The notes: generated from the letters alone by a model not told the origin. 64,000 bases of DNA from Nocardia pseudobrasiliensis NBRC 108224 (GCF_001613105.1 NZ_BDBS01000004.1:400843-464842), one strand, 5' to 3'. Counted from the stretch's first letter, positions 54,611 through 63,705 are shown. Numbers and translations: made by a program.

Positions 54611-55657
54611 ATGGATGTAGAACTGCCGCCGATGGATGTGGAATTTCCTGCTATCTATTGCCCATTTCCCTTCAAGGTTCACCCCAGCGTCGAGAGAATT
54701 ACACAGGAGAGCCTCGCGTGGGCGGACCAAGTGGGGATCTATCCGTCGGAGCGCTATCGGCAAATGTTTCATCGTGCGCGATTCTCGTGGTGGCATGGCG
54801 TGATCACACCGGATGCCGACGAGGAGCGAATACTCCCATTCGCGAAATTTCTCTTACTGCAGGGCAGCATTCCGGAGGCCTGGTCTCCGCATTGGGCAGG
54901 GCATCCGGGGAAACTCGCAGACTTTGTTGCGCGCGTAGGCTATACGCTCGAAGTGCCGAATGCCAAAGTTTTGACGAATTTCCCGCACCTGATGCGAGGA
55001 TGGGAAGAGGTGGTCTCACAGCTGCAGAAACTCGCCACGCCTAATCAATATCGACGATGGTTAGAATGCGTACTGTCGGACCTGAATAGTCTTGTGCGGG
55101 AAAATTGGATCATCGCAGAGAAAAAGGTCCTCGATGTCAACGAATATTTGCCATTGCGGATGCGAACTATGCAGATGACGCCTTACTTCTTCTCGAACGA
55201 TATCGTCTACGGAAGAGATGTACCCGATTATTTGTTCGATCACCCGGCCGTTCGCGCTTTACACCAGCTGGTGCTGGTGCATCTTGGCGTGCGCAACGAC
55301 GCTCGGGACTACAGACGCGACGCGTCCGAGGGGCAGTGCAACGTCATCCCCTGTCTCATGCGCGACACTGGCTGCTCGGAGACCGAGGCAATAGCCCGCA
55401 CAGTAGGCATTTTGGATACAGTTATGTATCGCTGTGTTCAACTCCATCGCAGAATGGAGAAGGGCAAGATGCCGGACGCCATGCGCGAACATCTCGCGGA
55501 CGTGCTTGGCTTTACCAGGGCGACGATCGCATACGAACAGCACGTACGACACGGCTGGTACCAATACCACGGTGACATGAGCCAGGAATTCGCCGGATCT
55601 CCGTCTTCCGTTGATCCTCTTCCCTATTCGTCAGTTGCTTGGTGCTGGAACGTCTGA
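54611..55657 (+). CDS. Atypical terpene synthase-like protein
   Basis: A 348-residue protein with the bacterial class I terpene synthase layout. TPDADEERILPFAKF corresponds to the conserved lead-in, but where DDxxD should follow it reads LLLQGSIPEAW, so the aspartate-rich motif is lost. The NSE triad appears as NDARDYRRD (NDxxDxxxD) before EGQCNVIPCL. The C-terminal RY pair is not evident. The DNA is more AT-rich than its neighbours. The ATG at 54611 has GAAAGG upstream. It is co-transcribed with the cis-prenyltransferase. It may use a Z-prenyl or unusual diphosphate, or act as a non-cyclising partner. Function unproven. Confidence 0.75.
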   Translation: MDVELPPMDVEFPAIYCPFPFKVHPSVERITQESLAWADQVGIYPSERYRQMFHRARFSWWHGVITPDADEERILPFAKFLLLQGSIPEAWSPHWAGHPGKLADFVARVGYTLEVPNAKVLTNFPHLMRGWEEVVSQLQKLATPNQYRRWLECVLSDLNSLVRENWIIAEKKVLDVNEYLPLRMRTMQMTPYFFSNDIVYGRDVPDYLFDHPAVRALHQLVLVHLGVRNDARDYRRDASEGQCNVIPCLMRDTGCSETEAIARTVGILDTVMYRCVQLHRRMEKGKMPDAMREHLADVLGFTRATIAYEQHVRHGWYQYHGDMSQEFAGSPSSVDPLPYSSVAWCWNV

Positions 55658-56079
55658 GCATGTCGCAGTACCAAGCCCGGCGCTGACTGGCTCGACGCGG
55701 TGTGGCTGATGCCGGGTTCGATCTGTCCCGGAACTCTATTCGCGGCACACATGACCATTACGCGCGAAATGGACTTCCTTCGGCAAGCCGGGCGTCTGCA
55801 ATATTGAGTGCAGCTACGGAGATCGACCAATAGAGGCATCACCGCAGGCCATACGCATTCGAGCAGACCGGATTTGCTGGACCTGCGCGACCATGTCCAC
55901 CAGCAGTGGTTGACGGCGGGCACCCAGATGACGCAATCGACCGCGGTTTTCATCCACGGGTTCGGGTGCATAACCCCGCAATTACGGGGTCGACCGTGCG
56001 ATCAACACCGCGTCCTTCTCGTCGGTCTTGTCCATGGTGGGATCTTCGGCGCGGCGCGACCAGGCGGTCATCACCGGTT
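55658..56079. other. Gene-free stretch with debris
   Basis: About 420 bp after the terpene synthase. The start (CCAAGCCCGGCGCTGACTGG) and later short frames show no identifiable gene; probably transposon debris. Confidence 0.4.
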
Positions 56080-56600
56080 GCACGCACGAACGACCTTCCG
56101 CGGTCGGCGAATACTGAACCCGAGGAAATCGAAGCCGCCGTCGAGCTCGACATACACGATGCGGTCCATGAGCACCGGACTTCCGAGCGGTCGCCGTTAC
56201 CGTTGGCCTTCGGGATATACACCCGCCGGACCGGCACCGGTTGCCACGACGACCGTGAACGATGCACGCGCACCGCCACGTCCGCGCGGGCTTCGCCGGA
56301 AAGTGCGGTTTCTCCGTCGATTTCGGCCGTCCGGCGCCCTGCATCGCGCTGGGTCACCTGCCGGACACACAGCAGTGTGTTCGACCAGGAGCCCAGCATC
56401 AGTTTCTGCAAAGGCCGGGCCTTCGCCCAGTCACTGTTCCGCGTCGCCTGAAAGATCCTGCGCCGCAACCTCGCTACGTTCTACTCATGGACACGCCAAT
56501 CGATGGCGTCCCGCACCAGCCCGTCCTCGGGTCCGTTCACCGTGACGGTGTCCAACTTGCCCCTTCGGTTCGCGACGTTCCTCGAGCACCAGCACTTTCA
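56080..56600 (-). pseudogene. Group II intron reverse transcriptase, N-terminal fragment
   Basis: On the minus strand: LDTVTVNGPEDGLVRDAIDWRVHE, then VARLRRRIFQATRNSDWAKARPLQKLML, VRQVTQRDAGRRTAEIDGE and RVYIPKANG, the RVT_N region of group II intron-encoded proteins. A short later piece (VYVELDGGFDFLGFSIRRPRK) comes from the C-terminal part in another frame. The RT active site is deleted. Confidence 0.8.
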
Positions 56601-56774
56601 AGGCTCACCAGCCCACGTCAGCGCTCTTTCGAGCCCAGCCACCAGGACTTGGTATCCGACCGGTTCCCACGGCCACCACCGGAGCAGCAGTCACCGGCCA
56701 GTGAGCCCCGTCGACTTTCGGCCATCGGCATTTGCCTCCTAGGCTTCCTGTTCCCGCCGAGGGGTTGCGCCCCT

Positions 56775-56897
56775 CTCACGATCGAGGTCCATCGCTTCCG
56801 TGCCATTTACAACACCATCCGACCGCATCAGGCGCTCGGCGACCGGACACCCGTCACGGCCTACACGGAGCACAACCAGCGGAAAGCGGGAGAGTAA
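56775..56897 (+). pseudogene. Transposase integrase-core C-terminus
   Basis: IEVHRFRAIYNTIRPHQALG followed by RTPVTAYTEHNQRKAGE and TAA, the full C-terminal end of an rve-type transposase. Same family as the fragment at 53395; only the end survives. Confidence 0.65.
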
Positions 56898-56962
56898 GCG
56901 ATAGGTCGACATTTCGACAGTTGCCGAATCTATTCGGGTGGAGCGTTTCCCCACCCAAGCCC

Positions 56963-57922
56963 TCAGAATAGATTGCCAAAAGAATAGCGCGTAGTCTCGT
57001 AACACCAATCCAAATTTCCGCGCATCCAATCTTCCATCCCCTCGATGAGCAAAGGTAAGTCATGCACATACCGGTCTGGAATGCCTACCGACTGCGGACT
57101 TGACAAGCACTGCTCTTTCCCGTTGATGAAATGTTCCACGACACTTTCGACTCTAGCCTTTATCTGGCCCGCCGCAGCGCGACGAGTGCCGCCCTGGCTT
57201 CGCTCGATAATCAGAATGGTGTTGTGGATGTCACCCATCGGCTCCTCGCGCCACAGTGACGCGAGGTCGTTGACCAAGTCGATGACGTCGCAGGTGTCGT
57301 TCCGCAGCCCTGCGATCACGGGAAGATGGTGTATGTACTCCGGTAGCTCGAAGCGCCTGAATCGTTCGACCAGATCCAGGCACACCTGGACCGCGCCACA
57401 TGACCGGTGAAGCGCGATGCCTTCCTCCAGCGACGGCATCATTCCATAGGCACGATTGACAGTCTCTTGCACGTAGCCACGCAAGTGCTGTTCCCAATGG
57501 TAGTCATTTCGCCGTCGCCAGGCAGGTGACATCCCGTCCCGAATCCCTGCCAGAACGTCGTTGAAGCATCGGACGATCGGATCGTCGGAGACTTCTGCAT
57601 CTCGTAGAACGGCGAGGAGATCTTCTATTTTTCGCACTGTGCTTTCGACATTGAATCCGGTTTCACCGTCGAATTGATCGTCATTGAACAGGAAGAAGGT
57701 CATGACCAGAGCCGACAAGTCCATATCTGAGGCAACTGCTGTAGGCCACGCGCGAGCACTCAGGTTGGCTACCAGGACCTTGTCGAACTGTTCGAGAATC
57801 TCCGGAGAGCAGACCAGCCTGTGGTCCACAGCGTATTTCAAAGAAAATTGATGTCCGGCCTTCAAGTCCGGACTGACACGCCCCGGAAACACAATTCCAA
57901 AATCCTCATAGACATTGGTCAT
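56963..57922 (-). CDS. Class I terpene synthase, canonical motifs
   Basis: A 319-residue class I terpene cyclase: magnesium-dependent ionisation of a prenyl diphosphate and cyclisation. The aspartate-rich motif is DDQFD (81-85) after FFLFN, the NSE triad is NDLASLWRE (218-226), and the C-terminal sensor RY is at 312-313. The start is the ATG at 57922 with GAGGAGGG eight bases upstream. It lies 51 bp downstream of the polyprenyl diphosphate synthase gene on the same strand, so GGPP or FPP from that enzyme is the likely substrate (diterpene or sesquiterpene). The product cannot be predicted from sequence. Confidence 0.9.
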   Translation of the reverse strand: MTNVYEDFGIVFPGRVSPDLKAGHQFSLKYAVDHRLVCSPEILEQFDKVLVANLSARAWPTAVASDMDLSALVMTFFLFNDDQFDGETGFNVESTVRKIEDLLAVLRDAEVSDDPIVRCFNDVLAGIRDGMSPAWRRRNDYHWEQHLRGYVQETVNRAYGMMPSLEEGIALHRSCGAVQVCLDLVERFRRFELPEYIHHLPVIAGLRNDTCDVIDLVNDLASLWREEPMGDIHNTILIIERSQGGTRRAAAGQIKARVESVVEHFINGKEQCLSSPQSVGIPDRYVHDLPLLIEGMEDWMRGNLDWCYETTRYSFGNLF

Positions 57923-57973
57923 ATATCTGCCCTCCTCTGGTTACACGTGATGCGCCGTGCTCGATATTGCCGT

Positions 57974-59011
57974 TCACCGGTTTCTCAGTCGTGCAAGATC
58001 CGCCAGTGTCGACAGGTCCGCAGGTAGGGGAAGATCGGGTGGTAACGCTGCCAGCGCGATCCGCAGGCAGTGGTCGGCGTACTGCAGCGCGCCCTCACGC
58101 CCCCCGGCGGCTGCTACCAGCGACGCGGCGTGCGCGGCGGTCTGCGGTGAGATCGGCGTGCGCGATCGGTAGAGCCGGGCCAGTTCCGACGCGGCGGCGG
58201 TGTTCTCGTTCAATGCGATGACTACGGGTAGGGATTGCTTGCGGCGGACCAGGTCGGCACCGACCGGCTTACCCGTTACCGCCGGGTCGCCCCAGATGCC
58301 GAGGACGTCGTCGGCAATCTGAAACGCCACGCCGACTTGGCGGCCGAATACCTCGAGTGCGGTGACGGTTTCCGGGTCCGCTGCCGCGCACTCCGCGCCG
58401 AGCACGCAGGCGCAACCCATCAACTCGGCGGTCTTGCTGGTCGCCATCGCCACGTAATCATCCACGGTGATCGTGTCGCGGGTCTCGAAGGCCAGGTCGT
58501 CGCATTGGCCTTGGCAGATTTCCACCGCAGTGGACGCCAGACGGGCAACAGCTCGGGCGGCGAGCGGGTTCGGTAGCCCGTCAGTCAGGACACGGATCGC
58601 GGCGGCATGTAACGCATCACCTAGGCAGATCGCTTCCGACATCCCCCACGCCGACCAGACCGCGGGCCGTCCCCGGCGCATTTGGTCACCGTCCATCACA
58701 TCGTCGTGGATGAGGGTGAAGTTGTGGAGCAGTTCGATCGCCACCGCGGCCGGTGTCACCACCGCGGCGCGCGCGCCCACAGCGCGCGCCGCGGCGAACA
58801 CCAGCGCGGCCCGCAACCCTTTCCCTGAACCCTCGCGTACCGCAGACCCGTTGGCATCACACCAACCGCAGTGATAGCGCGCCATCCCACGCAACGGCTC
58901 CGGCAACCCATCGACCGATTCCCGCATAGCCGGTTCCCATAACCACCGCGCCCGACACAGCAGCATCTGGCCTTCGCCGGCGACAACATCTGTCGCATTT
59001 TCCACCATCAT
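57974..59011 (-). CDS. trans-Polyprenyl (probably geranylgeranyl) diphosphate synthase
   Basis: A 345-residue enzyme that elongates allylic diphosphates with IPP. The first aspartate-rich motif is DDVMD (103-107) after LIH, followed by RRGRPAVW. The second is DDVLGIWGD (234-242), and TGKPVGADL follows. The lysine/arginine residues of GKGLRAALV bind IPP. Chain length is likely C15-C20, judged from family only. An ATG at 59008 is an equal start. The ribosome-binding site GAGAGGG sits in one arm of a perfect 20-bp hairpin at 59015-59074. It heads the operon with the canonical terpene synthase; a decayed paralogue is at 61802. Confidence 0.9.
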   Translation of the reverse strand: MMVENATDVVAGEGQMLLCRARWLWEPAMRESVDGLPEPLRGMARYHCGWCDANGSAVREGSGKGLRAALVFAAARAVGARAAVVTPAAVAIELLHNFTLIHDDVMDGDQMRRGRPAVWSAWGMSEAICLGDALHAAAIRVLTDGLPNPLAARAVARLASTAVEICQGQCDDLAFETRDTITVDDYVAMATSKTAELMGCACVLGAECAAADPETVTALEVFGRQVGVAFQIADDVLGIWGDPAVTGKPVGADLVRRKQSLPVVIALNENTAAASELARLYRSRTPISPQTAAHAASLVAAAGGREGALQYADHCLRIALAALPPDLPLPADLSTLADLARLRNR

Positions 59012-59014
59012 GCC

Positions 59015-59074
59015 GCCCTCTCAGGCTGGTCGATAGGCGACCTCATTGTCCCGAATCGACCAGCCTGAGAGGGC
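59015..59074 (-). promoter_or_regulatory. Perfect 20-bp inverted repeat enclosing the ribosome-binding site of the polyprenyl synthase gene
   Basis: Arms 59015-59034 and 59055-59074 are exact reverse complements (GCCCTCTCAGG ... CCTGAGAGGGC ends) around a 20-base loop. In minus-strand RNA the second arm contains GAGAGGG, the only good ribosome-binding site before the ATG at 59011. Folding would hide it, suggesting translational control or attenuation. It could instead be a protein operator. Confidence 0.65.
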
Positions 59075-59126
59075 GACCCAGCACGCATAGCCGGTATGTG
59101 CCCAACGCATACACAGGTGCAGGCAC

Positions 59127-59369
59127 GGCTGTTGTGCGGGGCTGGACTACCCGGGACAGATCACCAACAACATGTTCTGCGGCGCCCCCTTGCTGAACAA
59201 CGGCGGTAAGGGTTTCTGCAACGGCGACGAGGGCGGTCCCGTCGGCCGTAACAGCGACAGCGTGCTACTCGGGCTGTCGAGCTGGCTTACAGGTTGCGCG
59301 CGGGCCGGACTCCCGGACGTCTTCACCCGCATCGGCGCAATCCGCGGCTGGATCGACCGAATCATATAA
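59127..59369 (+). pseudogene. Trypsin-like serine protease, C-terminal fragment with Ser replaced by Glu
   Basis: CAGLDYPGQITNNMFCG, then GKGFCNGDEGGPV, LLGLSSWLTGCARAGLPDVFTRI and a final WIDRII. The catalytic motif GDSGGP reads GDEGGP, so the nucleophile is missing, and the N-terminal two-thirds with His and Asp is absent. Cysteines for two disulphides remain. It is a pseudogene fragment of a secreted S1 protease; a strong terminator follows. Confidence 0.8.
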
Positions 59370-59379
59370 ATCACAGCCC

Positions 59380-59414
59380 GACTGGGCCTCGGCTGACGCA
59401 GCCGAGGCCCAGTC
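59380..59414 (+). terminator. Strong hairpin terminator
   Basis: Perfect 16-bp stem beginning GACTGGGCC and ending GGCCCAGTC with a three-base loop, then CCTATAT. It lies ten bases after the protease fragment's stop. Confidence 0.8.
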
Positions 59415-59639
59415 CTATATCTCCGATGCGATCATCCCGGCCGAACTTCCTCGGCAGGATCAGGCCCCAGCCAGGGTCTACACTCTATTTTCCTCGAATG
59501 CCAACGACTGCACCGCATTTCGGCAGACATTCGAGACCCGACCGTCTGCTCTGTCTGCGGTCCGGAACCGGCGGCGCGATCCCTCGGCCTGCCGCCACCG
59601 TGGGCTCGTCTGCTTCGGCCAGTCGACTTGCTGCATGGC

Positions 59640-59880
59640 ATGGCCGCCGTCCGCGCGGAGGCCGCAGCAGCCCTGTCACGAGACCAGGCCGCATAAGCAA
59701 CCCTCCACATCTCATCGATGCGCCAGTCCGCCGCACTCAGAAGCGGTGGTCGATCGTGTCGTGTGCCGCAGGGGCGGCATACGACGCCGTCGTTGTCGCG
59801 GGCCAGACTTGCGCCGCACCTCGAGCAGGTCCGTGATTCGACGGTTGCCGTGGGTGTTCGCCGTTCCAGTTGCGCCGCGA
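59640..59880 (-). pseudogene. Regulator fragment with N-terminal zinc knuckles
   Basis: TCSRCGASLARDNDGVVCRPCGTRHDRPP followed by ADWRIDEMWRVAYAAW resembles the start of actinobacterial XRE-type regulators that open with CxxC...CxxC. Beyond about 59640 the frame no longer reads as coding. No start codon is obvious. Confidence 0.5.
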
Positions 59881-60135
59881 CAGTACTCGCCGCAGGTGCG
59901 CCCGCTGAATGTAAGATCGAACAAAGCCCCAGCGCGCAATGCTTCATCCGCACATGCACGTCCGGTTGGTTGATTTCTCAATGATAAGCAGAATGTCTTG
60001 TTTCAAGCTAGAAAAGACCGAGTGCACGTGGCGCTTATGCGGCTGGTACATAATTACGACAGGAGCGCTGGGGCTATGGTTGAAGCCGGTAAGCCGACCG
60101 GTGTTCGGTTCGGACGTTCGCGGTCTACGAGTTGA

Positions 60136-60435
60136 TCAAGTTGGAGTAGCCGCTGCGCTTTCCGTCTTCACTACCGCTTCCGCCTTCACCTCCACCGACG
60201 AGATCATCCGCCGTGCCAGCGCGGCCATCTGCCCGTCGGCAGTTTCGAGCAGCACGGTGATCACCTGCCGCTGATGACCGACACACTGATCGCATGCGAG
60301 ATTGCGAGCCCGGGGATTGGCAGAGGAGAACCGGGCGCCGGGAAAATCGGTGGCCTTCTTCGCGAAGAAGCACTGGTGATAGCGAAAATGCCCACAAGTA
60401 ATTTGGTGTCCGCCGTTCTGTAGGTTGCATCGAGG
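60136..60435 (-). pseudogene. Cysteine/histidine-rich protein fragment
   Basis: A continuous coding-like frame, ITCGHFRYHQCFFAKKATDF, SSANPRARNLACDQCVGHQ, TVLLETADGQMAALARRM, ending SAATPT-TGA at 60136. Its 5' end stops at the junction with IS3 sequence at 60437. The paired Cys/His spacing suggests a zinc site. Family unknown. Confidence 0.5.
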
Positions 60436-60437
60436 AG

Positions 60438-60585
60438 GTGCTGGATAACCGCTGGGCTGAATCGTTCAATAGCAACCTGATGAACGAACGCGTCAATCGC
60501 ACCGAATCCCCGACCCGGAAGAATGCGAGGGAGGTCATCGTCAGCTATATCAAGTTGCGATACAACCAGATTCGGCCCGATCTCG
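60438..60585 (+). pseudogene. IS3-family orfB C-terminal fragment
   Basis: VLDNRWAESFNSNLMNERVNR, then TRKNAREVIVSYIKLRYNQIRP, is the region around the catalytic Glu of IS3 transposases. It interrupts the kinase-like gene that resumes on the other strand at about 60590. Confidence 0.75.
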
Positions 60586-60589
60586 TCGT

Positions 60590-60854
60590 CCTGCTGAAGG
60601 TGCCGGTCACCGGCGACGAGCTTCGCGAGCGCCAGGCCGCCGACCGAGTCGGTGAAGGCGCGGATCGTGGCGCCGAACGGGTTGCTGCTGGGCTGGCGAG
60701 TAGCGTGCACTGAAAGATCCAGTGTCTGCAGGTATTTGATGGTCGCGGCGACGACGGCGGTCTTTCCGACCCCGCCCGGCCCGTCGACGGTCACGAGCAG
60801 CCCAGGCCAATTCGCTCGACTACCGGCCGCGGTGTCCGGAGGCGGCGCGGTCAT
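60590..60854 (-). pseudogene. Thymidylate-kinase-like protein, N-terminal fragment
   Basis: Starts MTAPPPDTAAGSRANWPG at 60854. The P-loop VDGPGGVGKTAVVAA and the dTMP-kinase-like ATRQPSSNPFGATIRAF and LAKLVAGDRH follow, then it ends at the IS3 fragment. The lid and C-terminal half are missing. Confidence 0.75.
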
Positions 60855-60884
60855 TTGGCACCCCGGCTGCGGCGCGGTCGCCGC

Positions 60885-61488
60885 CGCGGGCGGGGAGAAG
60901 ACACTTGCTGCCCGCAACGCCGCTGTCGGCGATCACCACCACTGCGTGCGGGGTCACCACCGATCGGCCATGAGCTGCCGCCGCGGCATCGACGCTGCTC
61001 GCCTGCGCATGCGCCACCCGTTCCCCGACCTGAATCAGCTCGTACAGTTCACCGTTACCTAGCACTCTGCGCTGCTGGTCGGCCACCGCGCGCACCGCGG
61101 CCCCCTCGCGGCAGCGGCACTGAAACCCAACCCCTCGCCGCAGGAAGCGTGCCGCGCAGCAACACCTCGAACGCGCCCTGATCGACCCCCAACGACACAG
61201 CGCCGCGACAACTGCAGCGGTCGCGCTCGAGTCCGCCGCCACCGTGTCCGGCGTGCACACGAATCGCATTCCGGCAAGGTTGCTCGCCGTTCACGAATAG
61301 TGCGCCGCACACGCAGACGTCGTCGATTGCGTCGACCAGCATGCGGCCGCGGAAACCGTCAGTTCAGACAAAGGGAGTGCGATCGCCGGCAACCCGTAAA
61401 CGACGGTGTGTTCACCGATCGGAATGACCTTACCGTGGCACCGGCCGATGCCGACCGCGCGACCCGCTATCGGCTCCGTGAAATACAT
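60885..61488 (-). pseudogene. Mevalonate kinase, multiply frameshifted
   Basis: Minus strand: TEPIAGRAVGIGRCHGKVIP then GEHTVVYGLPAIALPLSELTV (the GHMP kinase start) in one frame. IDDVCVCGALFVNGEQP and LGVDQGAFEVLLRGTLPAARG lie in the next, GLGFSAAAA (the P-GLGSSAA motif) in a third, then GELYELIQVGERVAHAQASSVDAAAAA. All parts are in order, so an actinobacterial mevalonate kinase gene once stood here. It phosphorylates mevalonate in IPP supply for terpenoids. Dead by at least two shifts. Confidence 0.85.
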
Positions 61489-61801
61489 TGCACCACCGTC
61501 CAATACAGTCGGGATCGATCTCAGCCTCGCGCCCCGCGACATGCAGCGGAACAGGACTCAACGCATGAAACCCATTCAGCTCACGCATATCCTGAGCAGC
61601 TGACGATCCCTGCTGGTGTATGCGTGCCAGGCATAGCCGTCATGCGCGCAGCGGTGTTCCGCAGCCGTGGCCGACCCGCCATTCTCGAAGCGGCATTCAT
61701 CGCGCTGTACCGACCCGATCGTCGCGACGATCGGGCATCGGGCACCCACGCCAGGAACACCCACTGACGACGCAGGTCGAGCCGAGGAGGATCTGGGTCC
61801 G

Positions 61802-62470
61802 ATGACCGACACCACCACTGCCGCAAACGAAGCCACCGCGATACTCGCCACGCCCGACAACTGTGCGAACCGGAGCTGCGCACTGCCGTATGCTCCTTGC
61901 CCGATCCATTGGCCCGGATGGCGGCCTACCACTTCGGCTGGAGCGACACCCATGGCTCGCCCACTCAGGCCGGATGGGGCAAGGGCCTGCACGCAGGGCC
62001 TCACCCTCGCCGCCGCCACCGCATGCGGAGCCGAACCTGCGGTCGCGATACCGGCGGCGATCGCGACCGAACTGATCCACGCCGGCCGCCTCCGCTGCGG
62101 CCGTGCCACCGCACGGAGCGTGTGGGGAATTCGCGAGGCGATCTGCCTCGGCGACGCCTTACACACCCTGGCGATTCACGTGCTGGTAGCCCAGCTACCC
62201 AACACGGTCACCACACCCGCAGTGGCCCGATTGGAAACCGTCGTCACCGAGCTATGCCGGGGACAATGCGAGGACAGCGCCTTCGAAACAAGCCACGCGG
62301 TGAGCGTGCAGGACTACCTGGCGATGGTGATGGGCAAGACCGGCGCTCTGATCGGCTGTGCCTGCGCGCTGGGCGGGTTGTGTGCCAGGACGGACACCAC
62401 GAGCGTCGCAGCCCTCGAAACCTTCGGGCACGAACTAAGTCTGGTCTGTCTGTTAGCTCCGGAGTTTTAG
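61802..62470 (+). pseudogene. Second polyprenyl diphosphate synthase, degenerate
   Basis: Similar to the intact gene at 57974. MAAYHFGWSDTHGSP and GWGKGL appear in one frame; TELIHAGRLRCGRATARSVWGIREAICLGDALH, AVARLETVVTELCRGQCEDSAFET and VQDYLAMVMGKTGALIGCACALG appear in another. The first aspartate-rich motif is deleted (ELIHA joins GRLRCGR), and the frame ends before the second. Inactive. Confidence 0.88.
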
Positions 62471-62575
62471 AGTGTATACCCCGGGGGCTCAAGTGAATAG
62501 CCCGCTGTGAATCGTCACGGTAAGGGACCTGCTTCGTCTGGCGTAGCCGATCACGCCGCCGAACTACGCCTGGCG

Positions 62576-62820
62576 CTACACCGCATGCAGTTCCCGGATG
62601 GCTCGGAATAGTTGCAATTCTGTTCGGGCGGAGTGGGTTTCGGTGGCGATGGCATACCGAGCGACGTCGAGGGCGCGGTCGGACTGATGGGCCTGGACGA
62701 ATGCGACTGCGAGCAGTGCCAGCACGACGCCTTGACCGAAGCCTTCACCACCGGCATCGACACACGCGAACACGCAGCGGCCATCTGGAGCGAGTTCCGG
62801 CTCGACGAGTCGGTGTAAGC
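62576..62820 (-). pseudogene. C-terminal helical-repeat fragment
   Basis: PELAPDGRCVFACVDAGGEG, LLAVAFVQAHQSDRALDVARYAI and ARTELQLFRAIRELHAV look like the TPR tail of actinobacterial regulators. There is no N-terminal DNA-binding part. It may belong with the zinc-knuckle fragment at 59.7 kb. Confidence 0.5.
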
Positions 62821-62841
62821 AGTCGTGGCACTATCTACGAG

Positions 62842-63015
62842 GTGACGCTCGCGTCTTTGGAACTGCCGCGGCGACTAACGCTCGAGCAGGGATGGGAAGC
62901 GTTCCACGCGGGCCCTCCGCCTGTCGGAGCGGTGATCATGAACATCGATGGTGTGATCGTCGCACTGAACGCAGCAGGTTCAACGATGCGACCCGACCAC
63001 TGGCTTGCGAGATGA
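62842..63015 (+). pseudogene. Nucleoside/tRNA deaminase-like, N-terminal fragment
   Basis: PRRLTLEQGWEAFHAGPPPVGAVIMNIDGVIVA resembles the start of the cytidine/deoxycytidylate deaminase fold (W-x-A-x-x-G-x-x-PVGAV). The zinc-binding HAE and PCxxC motifs should follow but are absent; the frame ends at 63015. Confidence 0.6.
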
Positions 63016-63242
63016 ACTTCTCCGCGCTATTTTGATCTTCTCCCCGAATCTCGGGTGTCCCGGTAACTGCAGCTGCGGAGCCGGATAAAGGCCGAACGGC
63101 ATTTCAAATTTCCGATTTCAGCAATGCGTCTCGAGCTGTGCTCGCCTGCTGCCAATCGGTGCCGATCGGTACGCCAGCGACGATGGTGAAGCCTATCCAA
63201 CACTTAGGTTTCGCCGGCGTGCGCTGATGCGAGGAGGTGGCG

Positions 63243-63536
63243 ATGGACGCACTCTCTCGGCCCGGCAGCAGCGATGAGACATTTGGCGATAGACCGAAAT
63301 TCGCCCCCGTATCGAGGCTTGCTCATGCCCGGTCGGCCGAACCGCGCGACGTGGTCGGCGGCGCCTTGAGTGAACGACTCGAGCGCCTGTACGACGAGGA
63401 AATCGACGGCTTGATCCGGATGCGCCGGCTGGTGCGACAGCAGCGAAGGACCCGAATCCGGACGATGCGTGAATGGCGTGACGTGGGCGTGCGTCAGCAC
63501 CGACCGCGTGAATGCTCTCCGCCGACATCTCCCTGA
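63243..63536 (+). CDS. Small hypothetical protein, 97 aa
   Basis: Excellent ribosome-binding site (GAGGAGG) before the ATG at 63243. Pro/Ser-rich start, then a helical, highly charged part (ALSERLERLYDEEIDGLIRM) and an arginine-rich end (RQQRRTRIRTMREWRD) suited to nucleic-acid or membrane binding. No family recognised. Confidence 0.55.
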   Translation: MDALSRPGSSDETFGDRPKFAPVSRLAHARSAEPRDVVGGALSERLERLYDEEIDGLIRMRRLVRQQRRTRIRTMREWRDVGVRQHRPRECSPPTSP

Positions 63537-63705
63537 TTCCGTATGCCCATCACCGCCATTCGAGAACCCTTAACCACAGATCTGCGCGGCCACGAGTCCA
63601 CCGTGCGAGCTGGGAGTAGATCCTGTTTCCTGTGGCGCGTACATACCAGCGGGACATACGGGTTTGACCTATCGCCTTCGCAAGACACGTCGTGGATCTC
63701 GCACG

